Part shown: positions 45,806 through 57,176 of the stretch, one piece after another
Position numbering within the stretch: position 1 is the first letter of the stretch
How the letters are laid out: each line of letters starts with the position of its first letter
Origin: Rhizophlyctis rosea
Taxonomy: Eukaryota; Chytridiomycota; Chytridiomycetes; Rhizophlyctidales; Rhizophlyctidaceae
DNA: 64,000 nucleotides
NCBI GenBank assembly: GCA_027596075.1
Contig: JADGJC010000060.1
Span: forward strand, 1-64,000
Direction: 5' to 3'
Position numbers and translations under genes: made by a program
Notes under the pieces: generated by a model
The model's database searches: none
Seen by the model: the letters and a program-made list of their open reading frames with translations, nothing else
Told to the model about the DNA's origin: nothing

Positions 45806-48800
45806 ATGACGGCAAAAAGGAGAAACCCGAGATCTTTCAATGCGTGGTAAGACTCAAACTTCTTGCGAACAAGGACGACAACCTCCTGAACTGATCCCTC
45901 CATCTGGGCAGGTATTCGCTCGGACAAGTATACTTCCCACGAAAGAAAAAAGAACGAGCGCTGCTGTGCTACGAGCGAGCCGTGGAGCTGGATCCTACGA
46001 ATCCCCTTTACTGGCTCAGGAAAGCGTTTGTGCTGTTCCTGATGGAAGAGTTTCAGGCAAGTTGACCGTCACTTATCATACTTCTTGATTCCATCTTCTC
46101 AACATTCACCACACATTAGGCCGCCCTCCAATGCCTCAACAAAATCGAATCCGCATCCAAATACGAAGTCAACATCCACATGCTGCAAGGGAGGGTCCAC
46201 ACGGCTCTGGGCACCAAGGACGAGGCGATGTTGGCTTTCACCAAGGCTCAAGCGTTCACGAAGGACCCGAATGTCATCAAGGACACGATTAATAGGTTGG
46301 AGCAGAATGAAGAGAGTTTGAAGCAGCATGTGGATGAGATCAGGAGAAAAGCGAAGTTACACAATGAGGAAGGACTGCTGACCTACTACACCAAAGAGTG
46401 GACGCGCTTCACGACTGCCAGTACCCTCGTGCATCACATCTCTCGGTACTTGAATCGCCATTGGGTCAAACGGGAGATCGATGAGGGTCACAAGAACATC
46501 TACGACATTTACACGGTATGGCACCACGCATCGTTTTCCATTTTATATGCGCAGACGTCTGACTTATGCATATGTTAGCTGTCTCTGGTATCGTGGCGCG
46601 ATCACATGTTCCCCGCCTACAACTACTCCTCCACCACTTCCTCTACGACAATCACCCCTTCCACCGGTCTGAACCGCAGCGCAAGCGGTCTTCCTGCGCT
46701 GCTGGACTCGCAACACCGAGAACTCTACGAGGCAATGTCTTCCTCGTGCGACAGCAAAAGCACCAAAAGCCTCTTCCCCTCCACTCCTTCGTCCGACTCC
46801 GAATCCAAGGACACCGCTCCACACGCACCATCAACTCGACCTCGTCCCCGCGTATACAAAAGAGCATACACTTTCGACGACTGCATCCGCTCCCTCGATA
46901 CCCACCAACAAATGAACATGATCAGTTTGAAGCTATCGAAATCGAACCTCTCTGAAGACGGTGACGACATTGACTTCGCTTCACCAATGGAGATTGAGGA
47001 TGGCTTGCGGCAGAAAATTCGTTTGTCACCGATCGGGAAGGACTTTCTGGTGAGCGCTCCCATCGATACAGGAAAGACCTTCGACGGTACAGCTGAAGAT
47101 GCGCAGGTACGGTTGCGATCATTTTCAACGTCTACAATGTATCATATTACTTAACCCCATTGTGCATCTACAGAAATCGGTACCCGCTACTAAGCGACGA
47201 ACCCCCTTCTCAGCCAAACCGACGTGGCCCAGCAACAACACCGCCCTCCCCTACAAGTCAACAAAAGCATGCATCCACACCTCCACCCAAAAGCGCCGCT
47301 CAACGACACGACATCGCAAGTCGCCCTCCATGACTCATTCGCAAAACCTGATGGGCTCCCCACCACCACCACCCTCAGCATCCTTCCAATGCCCCGCCTT
47401 ACCCACCCGCACCAGAGAAGCCCGCACTCCACCGCCCGGTCCGCGTCCCGTGATCCTGTCCCCACGCACCATCCGCGGGGATCGCCGTCACAAAACCATC
47501 TCGGCCCTTGAGGCGCGGTCGGCGAGCCCGGAATCCATGCTAACGGTTAGGTTCATAACGGGAAATGAAATTTGCGTCACCGTCATTGACGGTATGACGA
47601 TCGGTGATCTCAAGGGGGCGATTGAGGTTGGGGTAGGGATCCGGCGGTCTGAGCAGAATGTTGTTTGGGGTGGGAAGGTTTTGCATGATGGAGTTGTGTT
47701 ACCGGGTGTGTTAGGTGGTCGGCAAGTTCTCACCCATCCGTTTCGTTGCAACTCATTTTGTTTCCATTCTAGGTTATGACCCGGAGACGCGCGTCTACGT
47801 GGTTCCAACATTATGCGGCGGTGTCGACGACGAGTACGACGTTTTCAGCGTCCATCTGAATGGTCTGCAGGTTGTGAGGGAGATGGGGGATGTGCCCGTC
47901 GATGTAAGTATGCTTGCAAAATCCGAACCTGCACTGGTTGTTCTCATTCTAATCCTTCTTTCAAACTTAGCGGGCGTACAGTGTGCTTTGGACCCACACG
48001 GGTGGAGACCGTCACGCCGACATCATCAGTTCACTGCGTAACGCGTCGAGTGTCACTCTGCGGCGAGAATTGGCCCCAATTTCAAGTCGTGTGGGTTCCG
48101 GAGCCGAGACATTCATCGCGTTCGTTTACGTTTTTGGCAATCCGACATACGTCAAGAAGCTCTTAACGCGGCACGGTGTTGTGCGCGTGTGGAATGTTAA
48201 GAGTTTTGAAGGTATAGAATCACCCATTTATGTAGCTGCCCGCGACGTCCTCCCACACTTTTGATTCACATTCCTGACACCATGTTCCCCACTTTATTTA
48301 GCATTGGAATTGCAAAAGAGATTCGGACAAATGGGCGGCGAGAAGCGGAAGTGGGTGGACGTGATTTCACTAACTGATGAAGAGGTATATTATCTTGATT
48401 TTCCCCTCTGCGCCTTTGTTACACCTGGTGCTGACTCAATGTCAAATGCAGCGAGATGAAGTTCGTCGCCGGAACTATGCATTTGTTCTTCCCGCTGTAC
48501 ATGCTCGCGCGGTTAAGTTGCTGGATCATTCGACGCAGGAGAGGGAGCGGGAGAAGAAGGAGGAAGAGGAGAAGGAGAGGGAGAAGGAGAAGGAGAGGGA
48601 GAAGGAAAGGGAGAGGGAGAAGGAGAGGGAGCGAGAGGTGGCAGGGTTGAGGAGTCGAGTGGCGGAATTGGAAAGGAGGCTTGAGTGCCCCCTTTGTCTG
48701 GACAATACGCCCAATGCGGTGACAGTCTGTGGGCATATCTCATGCCAGGAGTGTTTGAGGGGGCATTTTGTTAGGAATGGAAGGGTTTGTCCTATTTGTA

Positions 48801-48847
48801 AGAGGACATTTGGCCAAGAGCGTGCATACTTCCCACTTCATATCTGA
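45806..48847 (+). CDS. Chimeric APC3-TPR / cullin / UBL / coiled-coil / RING protein (copy A)
   Basis: Exons 45806-45846, 45912-46056, 46120-46515, 46579-47106, 47174-47714, 47773-47903, 47971-48211, 48302-48384, 48452-48847; 833 residues with every phase consistent. Residues 1-128 resemble the last TPRs of APC/C subunit APC3/CDC27 (PRSFNAWYSLGQVYF, NPLYWLRKAFVLF), missing about 30 residues of the normal protein. Residues 129-205 are a cullin segment (LLTYYTKEWTRF, YLNRHWVKREIDEGHKNIYD, LSLVSWRDHMF). Residues 206-490 are Ser/Pro-rich. A ubiquitin-like domain (492-570) precedes a middle domain shared with copy B. A Glu/Arg/Lys coiled coil (732-780) and an intact C3HC4 RING follow (CPLC...CGHISCQEC...CPIC, 781-822). 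The RING predicts E3 ubiquitin ligase activity. The second intron is GC-AG. The upstream start is uncertain. Confidence 0.75.
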
Positions 48848-51585
48848 GGTGAAGAATATACGGCATTCATTTCGAGGACACACTCCAAGTTGCAGCGCCC
48901 AGAACTGCTGGAAATGGTTTTTACCCATCGCGTGGGTTTGCGACGGAAGAAGTTCATACAAAGGAGAAGTGACCATTGTGCTTCTTAAAGAATGTTGTTA
49001 CGCACACTTGCGCATCATGACTGGACTTGTGTTCCCAACGTTTCCCTGAAAGTGTTTGCTCGACAATTGTTCCGTCTGCAATTGTCGAATGGTCAAAAGA
49101 GATTCCCCAGTTGACATGGCAATTGTGGCACAGCAAACTGCACCACCCAAAATTACATAATCCGCGTGCCTATTATTCACTATGACTCACGCAGTGATCC
49201 CATTCATGTGATCCTCGTATTATGCAATTGATTGGCGTCATTCCCAGAGCCAAACAAACTGCACAGAAAAAGGAGTGCAACCCCCCAACCCTCTTCCCCT
49301 CTTCTTCAGTTTCCAAAATTCACTCCTATCAACCACCACCCGACATCAACAAGACAAGTCCACACAAACCGACTTGCCAACAACAACAACAACATTAACA
49401 CACAACACTGCAAACTCCACAAGCGACAGGTCCACGCTCGTGTCGTCGGTGAGCCCACTTAGCCATGAGGCACCTCTGCGGTTGCGGAGACGAACAAGTG
49501 CGGTTCATCCCTTCACCAGCGTGTCGATTCCACTGTCTGCGTTGGAGGGGTTGGACAGCTAGCGGATCTGCGTGCGGTGTACCCCAGGTCGTCACTCATC
49601 CGAAAGGGGCCGCGGTTGCGGTAACATACGGGTGGCGATCATGATACATCGTCGTATATCTCTAGTATTCGGTGGTGTTTTGAGCGAGCTGTGCCATGGT
49701 TGGGTTTAGTTAGAGGGGGTAGCCAGCTCAAGGAGGTAGATAGAGGAGCTCTGCGGTGTGTGTCATGGTGTATCTGGATGGTTCGGGTCTCATTCCTACC
49801 CCTCCTTTTTGGACGGGCGCCCTTCGCGTTCACCATTAAATTGGCTGACCGTGTTCTGCAAGTGCCGCGTTGCTTTCCCGCGGAATGGTTTGACTTAACC
49901 GTATCGGGCTTTGAAGGATACATCATTGCTAGCATCGTATCTCCAGTCTCTGTCTTTCCTTGCGATTCTACATTTTCGGTCATTGGAACAATGGGAAAGG
50001 ATGGGACAGCACGACAGGAGTATTCGCGCGTTTTGATATTGTTGACTTGTGTGCTCACTATTGTTATCAGCATCGCGCACTCGCGAATAAACCTCAAGAC
50101 CCCTGGACTGACACAGGGTTGACGTTTGTCGGCCGTGACTGGATGCCTTCTTGAAGGTGTGTCTCCGTCGTGGTATAGAGTCATTTTTCTGCCATTTTAA
50201 CTTAGTCTTCAACAGATGAGGAAGGTGTCTCGACAGATGTTTATGGCAATCAGAGCGATGGGATTTGTATTAATATACTGAATTGATGTATATGAATGTA
50301 TTCAATTGATGCGCATGCACATATAGCCTTTTGACTTTGACTTGACATGAGGAAAGGTTCCATGAAGCCATTGAACTTCAACAAAAGGTACACACAGGGT
50401 CCACGTCCACAACCAACAAGAATCGACTATGTCAGCCCTCATGGCTTCCCCGTTTTTGTGGATGATGCAGCACCACATAGGCATGCCTCATGCCCATAAA
50501 TTGGCAAGACAGCGCGCGTTTTGAGAGTCTACTCCATCCCAACTTCCCAAGAGACCTCACTGATAAACCATTGCACGTGCATGCAGCTTTATAGAAACCA
50601 ATGCAGCTATAGGTATATGACATCAAGCCTCCCAAAATGACCGAAATGTAGGAATCAAGCATGTTGCAGCTGGTCAGTTCGGTCGGTGTTCCCCATGCTC
50701 CGGACCAACATGCACCACATACAGGCAGGCACTATCAATCGTTCTAGAGGATGATTGATTACAGTGCTCGCCATTAGTTTGTTAAGGATCCTCTGGGGTA
50801 AAAAGGAGATGGAAGTGTCGACAAAGTACAACAGTCAGTAACAGTCGGGGCCCCGGAGCCCCAGGGGCCCAGCAGCTTCAAGTTTCAACGAATCAACCCG
50901 AGATACTGGGTCTGTGGTGACGCTGTTGGGCCCGAAACTCTGGTTCATGGTCGTGACTCGTGAACGCTGAACCGAACACGCCAGGCCTACCGGCCTGTGG
51001 CATACACACTGTGCCATGTGGCACGAAGTCTTGAATTGATATCGAAAATCAGCTTCGGTGTGTGCAAAATGACAAAGTCGAAAGCACAGGCACACGCGAC
51101 AAAATTGGGGCTGAGGGATGATATGAGTGCGAAAGTTGTGAAGCTTGCCCTCTCTCCCTCTCTTCCTCTCTCTCCTCCAAACCAGAAGTTTGCTTGACTT
51201 TTAATAGACAAAACCATCTGGCCGTTCCCGCAATAACACCCACGCCGCCTACGAATATACAATAAACAATAATATGATTGTTAGGCGGATAGATTGGAGC
51301 CTGGTGGTGGGGCTTGGGATCGACGAACCCGGCCGAGGTGATTATCAAATTCATGGGAGGAACTCAACTGCGCTTTGGCTGACGTTATTCCTATTCATGT
51401 CGATCCGCTGCTCACCTCTTTCTACAAAAATCTTCGGGCCCTGATCTCTTCCATTTTCACTCCAACAAACTGTCCACTCTGTGTGCATTCTTCATCAGTT
51501 GACCTCCGACCGTAGCTCACTCAGAATCTTCACCGTTTCATTAGCAAAACAAAAGGATCCATCACCTCTGGGTGCCAAGTCAATC
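48848..51585. other. Intergenic, 2.7 kb, with repeat family 2 copy 3
   Basis: Between copy A and copy B of the UBL-RING genes. Besides the repeat there is a Thr/Ser-rich plus-strand frame at 49275-49562 and a 143-codon frame (49691-50122) that overlaps the repeat. Neither has recognisable domains. Nothing is noted for 50.2-51.5 kb except the copy-B promoter. Confidence 0.5.
49740..50165 (+). repeat. Repeat family 2, copy 3
   Basis: Same order of blocks as at 43.3-43.97 kb: GGAGCTCTGCGGTGTGTGT, ATCTGGATGGTTCGGGTC, CCTTTTTGGACG, AACCGTATCGGG, ATCGTATCTCCAGTCTCTGT and finally GGGTTGACGTTTGTCGGCCG. It lies 1.4 kb upstream of the copy-B gene, the same relative place as copy 2 before copy A. Confidence 0.8.
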
Positions 51586-52054
51586 ATGTCGGCCGGTGTA
51601 GCGACTCCCCCTGCCAAAATCCTGCCGCAAAAGAACCTCAATGTACGCCTGATATGCAAGAGGTGTCAAGTGCCTACGGAAATCGTTGAGCGATTTGCGG
51701 AAGGGAGCGTGCTGTGTGGGGAGTGTGGTAGGTGTCGATTCGTCAGCTTTGAGGAGATTACGGTATGAGACTGATCAGAGACTGACCACGCCATTCCTGA
51801 CACAGGACTTGTTCTGGGAGTTCATATCATCGATACCCGGTCAGAATGTACTTCCGCCAACTTCGAAGACGGCGGCGACGACCCGTCTCGTGTTGGAGCA
51901 GCCGGCGACCCACTCCTCGGGGGCATCAACCAGCTTGAAGCCACCGTCATCAGCGCACGCGACGGCTTAGGATTCACACAGGATCTCAGCCGCATCAACA
52001 ACAAAATCCAAGGTCAACGCCAAGAAAAGCATCTCGCCCAAGCCTTCAAACACA

Positions 52055-52095
52055 TCCAATCCATGGCCGAACACATGAACCTCGCCAAAATCGTC
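52055..52095 (+). repeat. 41-base direct repeat, left copy
   Basis: A perfect 41-base match to 52870-52910, coding QSMAEHMNLAKIV of TFIIB. It marks the left edge of an 815-base insertion in the TFIIB part of copy B. Confidence 0.95.
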
Positions 52096-52869
52096 ATCGG
52101 TGCGCACATACCGGCCGTGGAAGTCAGTTCGAAGATGATGAACCAGATGGTGGTGAATTTGATGAAGAATGTTGAGAGTCCTACTTCCACCACGACGCAA
52201 CAACAGCAGCCAATGGATCCATACCTTGCCTACCTCGCCTCCCGCCAACCGAAGCAACGCCTCAACCTCCACGCCTCCGACGAAAGCGTCTCAAACTACT
52301 GCTCCCTCCTCCGCCCTCTCCTCCGCCTCGCCCTCGACCACCCCTCCATCCTCTCCGCCACCCACGCCAAAGTCCACTCCTTCCTCTCCCGCGATTTGAA
52401 ACGCCAAAAAGATAACGTCCCGGATCTCTTGTGCCGGGCGTGACGTGGAGGGACATGAAGGACGCGGTGTTTGAGGAGTTGTTGGCAGGGAATGTGGTGT
52501 GGTATTGTAAGGAGAGGCCGCATTTGGCGTGGGTGGAGGATTGGGGTGCGGAGTGTGATGAGGTGAGGTATAAGGAGACGTTGGAGGCGAGTAAGATGAG
52601 TTTGAGGTTGTTGATGTTTCAGGTGTACTTTTCGAGGAGTGTTGTTGGTGCGGCGCATGGGGATGGGAAGAAGCAGGATGTCGAGATGGGCAAGAGTGGG
52701 AAGTTGGGCCAGAGTGGGGAGTCGAGCGAGACCGCACAGCCTGGACCGAGTAAAGGGACGACGCACGCAAGGGATGAGGAGGACGGGTTCACGACTGTGT
52801 CGCAAAAGAAACGCGAAAACCTCCCCTCCGCCACCACCACATCCACCACCCCAACCACCATCCCAGCCC
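52096..52869 (+). other. Inserted coding module inside the TFIIB part
   Basis: Sequence between the two 41-base repeats. It reads as protein: MMNQMVVNLMKNVESPT, RLNLHASDESVSNYCSLLRP, KRQKDNVPDL, then in the next frame VPGVTWRDMKDAVFEELLAG, NVVWYCKERPHLAWVEDWG and SLRLLMFQVYFSRSV. A charged linker returns to TFIIB. I do not recognise the family with confidence. The conserved-looking amphipathic blocks suggest a third captured gene fragment. The internal frame break near 52430 shows decay. Confidence 0.6.
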
Positions 52870-52910
52870 TCCAATCCATGGCCGAACACATGAACCTCGC
52901 CAAAATCGTC
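52870..52910 (+). repeat. 41-base direct repeat, right copy
   Basis: Right-hand partner of 52055-52095. TFIIB continues from here (VVDSTKQIYKLVDEDK). Deletion by recombination between the two copies would leave uninterrupted TFIIB sequence. Confidence 0.95.
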
Positions 52911-54714
52911 GTCGACTCGACCAAACAGATATATAAGCTCGTCGACGAGGACAAGACTTTCAAGGGCAAATCCCCGGAAGCCATCGCCGCCGCCTGCATC
53001 AACATCGCCTGCCGACAAGACGCAGCAACGAAAACGTTCAAGGAAGTCTGCGGTGCGAACAAAATCCCCAAGAAGGAGACTGGAGGTATTTATGGAAAAT
53101 TGCTAAATGGAAGCACATTTGAGATTTCGTTGATGCCGTACGTTATGGGCAACGACTTTGTGGTATGTTTTTGTTGAACTCCTGTATGCGAGTGCTTGAT
53201 TTACCAGATACTGACTTTTCTGCTCAAGATCCTTTCTACCAAGCAACTCAAAGGATGCATCCGTCGGTGCACTGGCATGGCGGAAGAAGATCAACATATC
53301 GTGCTGAATGGAAAATCGCTCAAGAATAATAACATTTTGTGAGTTTTGCTGAGCAGACATGTCGGTTGCAAACCATTTGCAATATACATTGATGTTTTTT
53401 CTCTCTTCACTAGCACTTGATTTGACGGTGCCCGTCTCGATGTACATCATTCCTACCTTGATTGGTGGCGTGGACTCTCTGTTTGACGTTTTCGAGAGTT
53501 CTTTGAAGGACTTGCCGCTTGTTACTGGGTTTATTTCTGAGGTCCAGAATGTAAGTTCTCTGATGTTGGTGCAACAAGTTTGTAAATGCTGTTCCTCATC
53601 ACATCCACCTCTTATATCATTTCAGTGGGTCTATGGGGTGGCGTGGAGGGGTGGTGCAAAAGTGCAACACCATATTATGGTTCAGCTGGCCAATGTTAAG
53701 GAGGTTCAATTGGTGCGCAGCTCGGCACCGATTACAACTCGTAATTCGACTTCGGAGGAACTGACGCTTGCCTTTTTCGAAATTACTGGAAGTCCTGCTA
53801 TGGTGAGAAGAGTTCTAAACCAATACGGGGATGTACGGGTGTGGGCCCTGGAAAGCGTTGAGGGTAAGTACAATCCGCATTTGCCTTCGAATCAAAGGGA
53901 ATCATTATACTTTCATGTTCTCAACTTTGGACAACATTCCCACATACAGATCTTGAACTGCATAAACGGTTTGCTCGCCTAAGGGGTGTCAAGAGGAAGA
54001 GGGTTCAAACTCCAGTGGAAGAAAAGGAGGACAAGAAGGGTAAGATGGAGAATCCTCAAGCAGTTGCAATGGCAAAACAGAATTTTTGGAATGCATTTTT
54101 GACTCCTCATTGGTCAACAGAGCCGACATCCAAACACAACAGCACAACATACTCCACAGGTCTTTTGGAGTGGGCACGGAATGTCGCGTTGAAGTTTTGG
54201 TTAGTCAAGAAGCTTAGGAGGGAGAAGGAGGTGCGGTATCTATTCTCGCCTTGTCTGCGTTTGAGGTCCCAGAGCGCCTTGTACTGATATACATCACAAT
54301 AAACAGGACGTTGGGGAGGGAGGGGAGGGGGAGGTGGAGTGGTCTGAGGACATTGAGCGAATAACGGAGAAGGCAATACAGGAGCAGAACGTAGCGGAGA
54401 TGGAGAAAGTAGATGCGGCCTGGGCAACCGCCCGGGCAATGAGGGAATGGCGAGCCGTTAATCGGAAGAGGAAAGACCTCGAGCAGGAGAGAGAGGAACT
54501 GAAGATGATGAGGAAGGAGGTTGAGAAGACACGAGCGGCACTGCCACGATGTCCTATTTGTTATGAAGCAAAGCCGACCGCCGTTACAGATTGCGGTCAT
54601 CCCTTCTGCAAGCCCTGCATTGCAGCCCATCACGCCGCACAATCAGCAAATAACGGGACGCCAACCGGCCCAACTTGCCGAAAGACTTACACTTACCACG
54701 CGTTGTATTTGTAA

Positions 54715-56583
54715 CCAAACAAGATGTACATTTCTTTTGTGTTCTCGACTTGTGTGTTCCACTGTACAAGTGAAAGATGGGAGGTTAAGTTGCTCAGAGT
54801 ATGAGTCCCTCGTGCCCTCATTGCCAAAGCACAATAGTGAAACAATCAGTCATGTCGCAACTGGGAGGTATGATTTCTGTTTGTGTAATTGCACTACGAT
54901 ATCGCTTCGTTCCAGACTGGATCATATTATCATGTTTCAACAAGACGTGTACAGTCGTCAAACACAAGGAATATTCGATCTTATCAACCAAATTTTCACA
55001 TCAATCGTCATCAACGCATTTCCGGTTGCTGCTCAGAAACCATGGACAACATGGCAATGTCCCTCAAGTTATCCTCTCTTCGTTCGGTGCTTGTTGAGGC
55101 CATCGAATGATATGCAGGCGAATCGCCAAAACCAGCCGTCCGGACTAAGCGCTTGGGGAGGTCGCGGCGTATACACAGATGCGCCAACGCTGTCGCAGTG
55201 GCAGGCTCGGTATCGAGATCCACAAATATCGCGATGTTGAAACATAATTCATGTGTTCTTCTTGGGTGACCGGGTCGTTGACTTCCACGACGACAACAAT
55301 TTGATCAATGAGTATATGTGATCGACGTAATGCTGGGCGGGACCTGTAGCGCAGAAGGTGACGAAGAAGGAAATGTTTTAGCAAGTGCAGCTTGTGGTTC
55401 GAACTTTATGGCATTTCAGTCAGTGTAGAATAAGTTGATATCGAGAGAAGTAAACAATGATGTGGTAAAACACGTAAACAAATATTGGTGTGGGCACTGT
55501 TCTGTGCATTGAGCCATGACCACACACCGTGAAAAGCGAGATGCTCCGAGCGGTTTTGGCAGAAATGGCAGCCAAACACACTTGTTCATGCTTACAAGAC
55601 TAACCAGTTTCGCACCGAAGGTGGGTGATATTCAAATTCGGATATTGCATCGGCGACAGGCAAGAATACGTGGTGGGGGTGAAGAGGTGAAGAAAGAGTA
55701 TGAACGGCAATGTGTTTTATTTTTCGTAAAGTTTGAGGGACGACAACAGGTATCAACTGCGAGCCTTACGTGGAGATGGGTGTGTGGAAATTGGAGATGG
55801 AGCGGAGTTGGTGTGGTGGGTATGGGCAGACTTGAGCGAACACATCCTGCCTCCGGTTTGGGATGTACATATTTGTGAGCGTGGCGGGTGACAAGAAAGC
55901 AACCACGTATAAGGTGGGGACTACTATGAAATGTTCTGGCCGTGAATTGGGATAGACGCGGGAGCAAGATGTTGGTGAAGGTCCGGGGGACTGAAACAAG
56001 GTGCGAAAAGCGGTCCAGGCTCCACACCAGTCTTCAGTCTTGTAGTCTATCCTATTCTGGTTAAATTCCACGCTATAATGAGGTAATTTGTGTTCCCTTC
56101 CTCCGTCCTGGCTCCTGTTGTCGGAGCCAGTCTGACGTCGTAAACCGCGTCAAGGTTAATGCAACGAACAAGCTTTTCTTGTGAGCACGGGCCGTTTCGG
56201 CTGGTTCATTCGCCATGTGCAGGCGTTGAGGTGCGAGCAGCTGCAGCTCCCAATTCCCGGTACATCCCTCCACCCGTTAAGTAATTGGGCTGTGACAAGG
56301 CGGTGATGTCATGCTTGACCGTCATTAAACACTTTGTTTGAGCGGAAGTCTGGGACGTGCAGGTGCAGGCGTGCAGACTCACGTTTGCGAGAGGGCAGCA
56401 GGGCGCTGACCACAAAAACATTCCCTCCTTCCCATACAAAACATAATAAACCCTCACCTCTCCAACTCCTCACTCTCTCACCATTTCCGAACTCCTCCCG
56501 CTCCTCCCTCCATACACATCAGCACCTCATACAAACCAACCCCAACCACCCTATACCCACCGACCACCAATACACAATCCAAA
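54715..56583. other. Intergenic, 1.9 kb, nothing recognised
   Basis: Only overlapping low-information frames on both strands. The last 150 bases are C/A/T-rich (CTCACCTCTCCAACTCCTCA...), a typical fungal promoter/leader for the next gene. Confidence 0.5.
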
Positions 56584-57176
56584 ATGTTCTCCACAGGCTA
56601 CATCAAACAAATGTGGATCGCCACATTCATCATGCTCGTAATCTGGGCCTTATCCTACATCGTAACGAACTTCCTTCGCGGACGGAGGGTACCAAAGGGT
56701 GGAAGTGCCTCGGGACGGGTGGGAGTTGCGGATGCCGAGACTGTTGATCATCCTTACGTGAGTGCGATGATATGCTTTGGATATGAGGAATTCGATGATG
56801 GACTGACGTTTGTTTTGGTTCCGGTATATGAACAGCACTGGCGGGCGGCAGATGGATCTCGTGTGGCATTGGCCAGCTTCTTGATGCTGTTCGCTGCTAC
56901 TGAAGTGACAGAACGCGGGTACGGTCCCACTAAGGCTACTATCATCTTGGCATGGATCTTTTTTGGTGAGTTGAATGGTTTGAGGAGCTGCGGACCTTTA
57001 CTGGATACGCGTTTGTAATGTGTTCCTGACGCTGTCCAACCACAGTTATTGCAACTCTCCACACCGTCTTCGCAACCTTCTCCCGTCACGCCATTGGCCA
57101 TACCGCTGTTGGGTTCATCGAGTTTGCATTGATCATTGCCATCTTCGCTTTGGCATTCCGTGAGCAGGATGATTAG
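56584..57176 (+). CDS. Small integral membrane protein, unknown function
   Basis: Exons 56584-56757, 56836-56965, 57046-57176; 144 residues. Four hydrophobic segments: MWIATFIMLVIWALSYIVTN, VALASFLMLFAATEV, ATIILAWIFFVIATLHTVFA and AVGFIEFALIIAIFALAF. Between helices are YGPTK and FSRHAIGHT. The pattern is protein-like and splice sites are clean, so it is a real gene, but I cannot name its family. Probably in an endomembrane or mitochondrial membrane. Confidence 0.7.

Larger units (their letters stand above)
51586..54714 (+). pseudogene. Chimeric TFIIB / insert / UBL / coiled-coil / degenerate RING gene (copy B)
   Basis: Exon 1 (51586-51727) and the exon from 51806 encode a TFIIB N-terminus: zinc ribbon RLICKRCQVPTEI...LCGECGLVLG, linker DDPSRVGAAGDPLLGG, then cyclin repeat 1 (KGKSPEAIAAACINIACRQD, KTFKEVCGANKIPKKE). 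TFIIB stops at about residue 190, where a ubiquitin-like domain begins. The middle domain matches copy A (MYIIPTLIGGVDSLFDVFES with VYVVPTLCGGVDDEYDVFSV). A coiled coil and RING (CPICYEAKP, DCGHPFCKPC) follow, but the last zinc pair reads GPTC, so one Cys is Gly. Frames break near 52430 and at the 53338/53414 splice. It could not supply TFIIB function, as cyclin repeat 2 is absent. Confidence 0.75.

Noticed and set aside
45408..46600. A genuine cullin gene with an unusual intron
   Set aside because: The C-terminal cullin-homology and Nedd8 regions are absent and APC3-like TPR coding sequence sits between the two cullin pieces.
49275..49562. 95-codon Thr/Ser-rich open frame
   Set aside because: Low-complexity composition without a recognisable domain or splice partner.
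51586..53160. A genuine TFIIB gene
   Set aside because: Cyclin repeat 2 is missing, the reading frame is broken by an insertion, and the frame passes directly into a ubiquitin-like domain.
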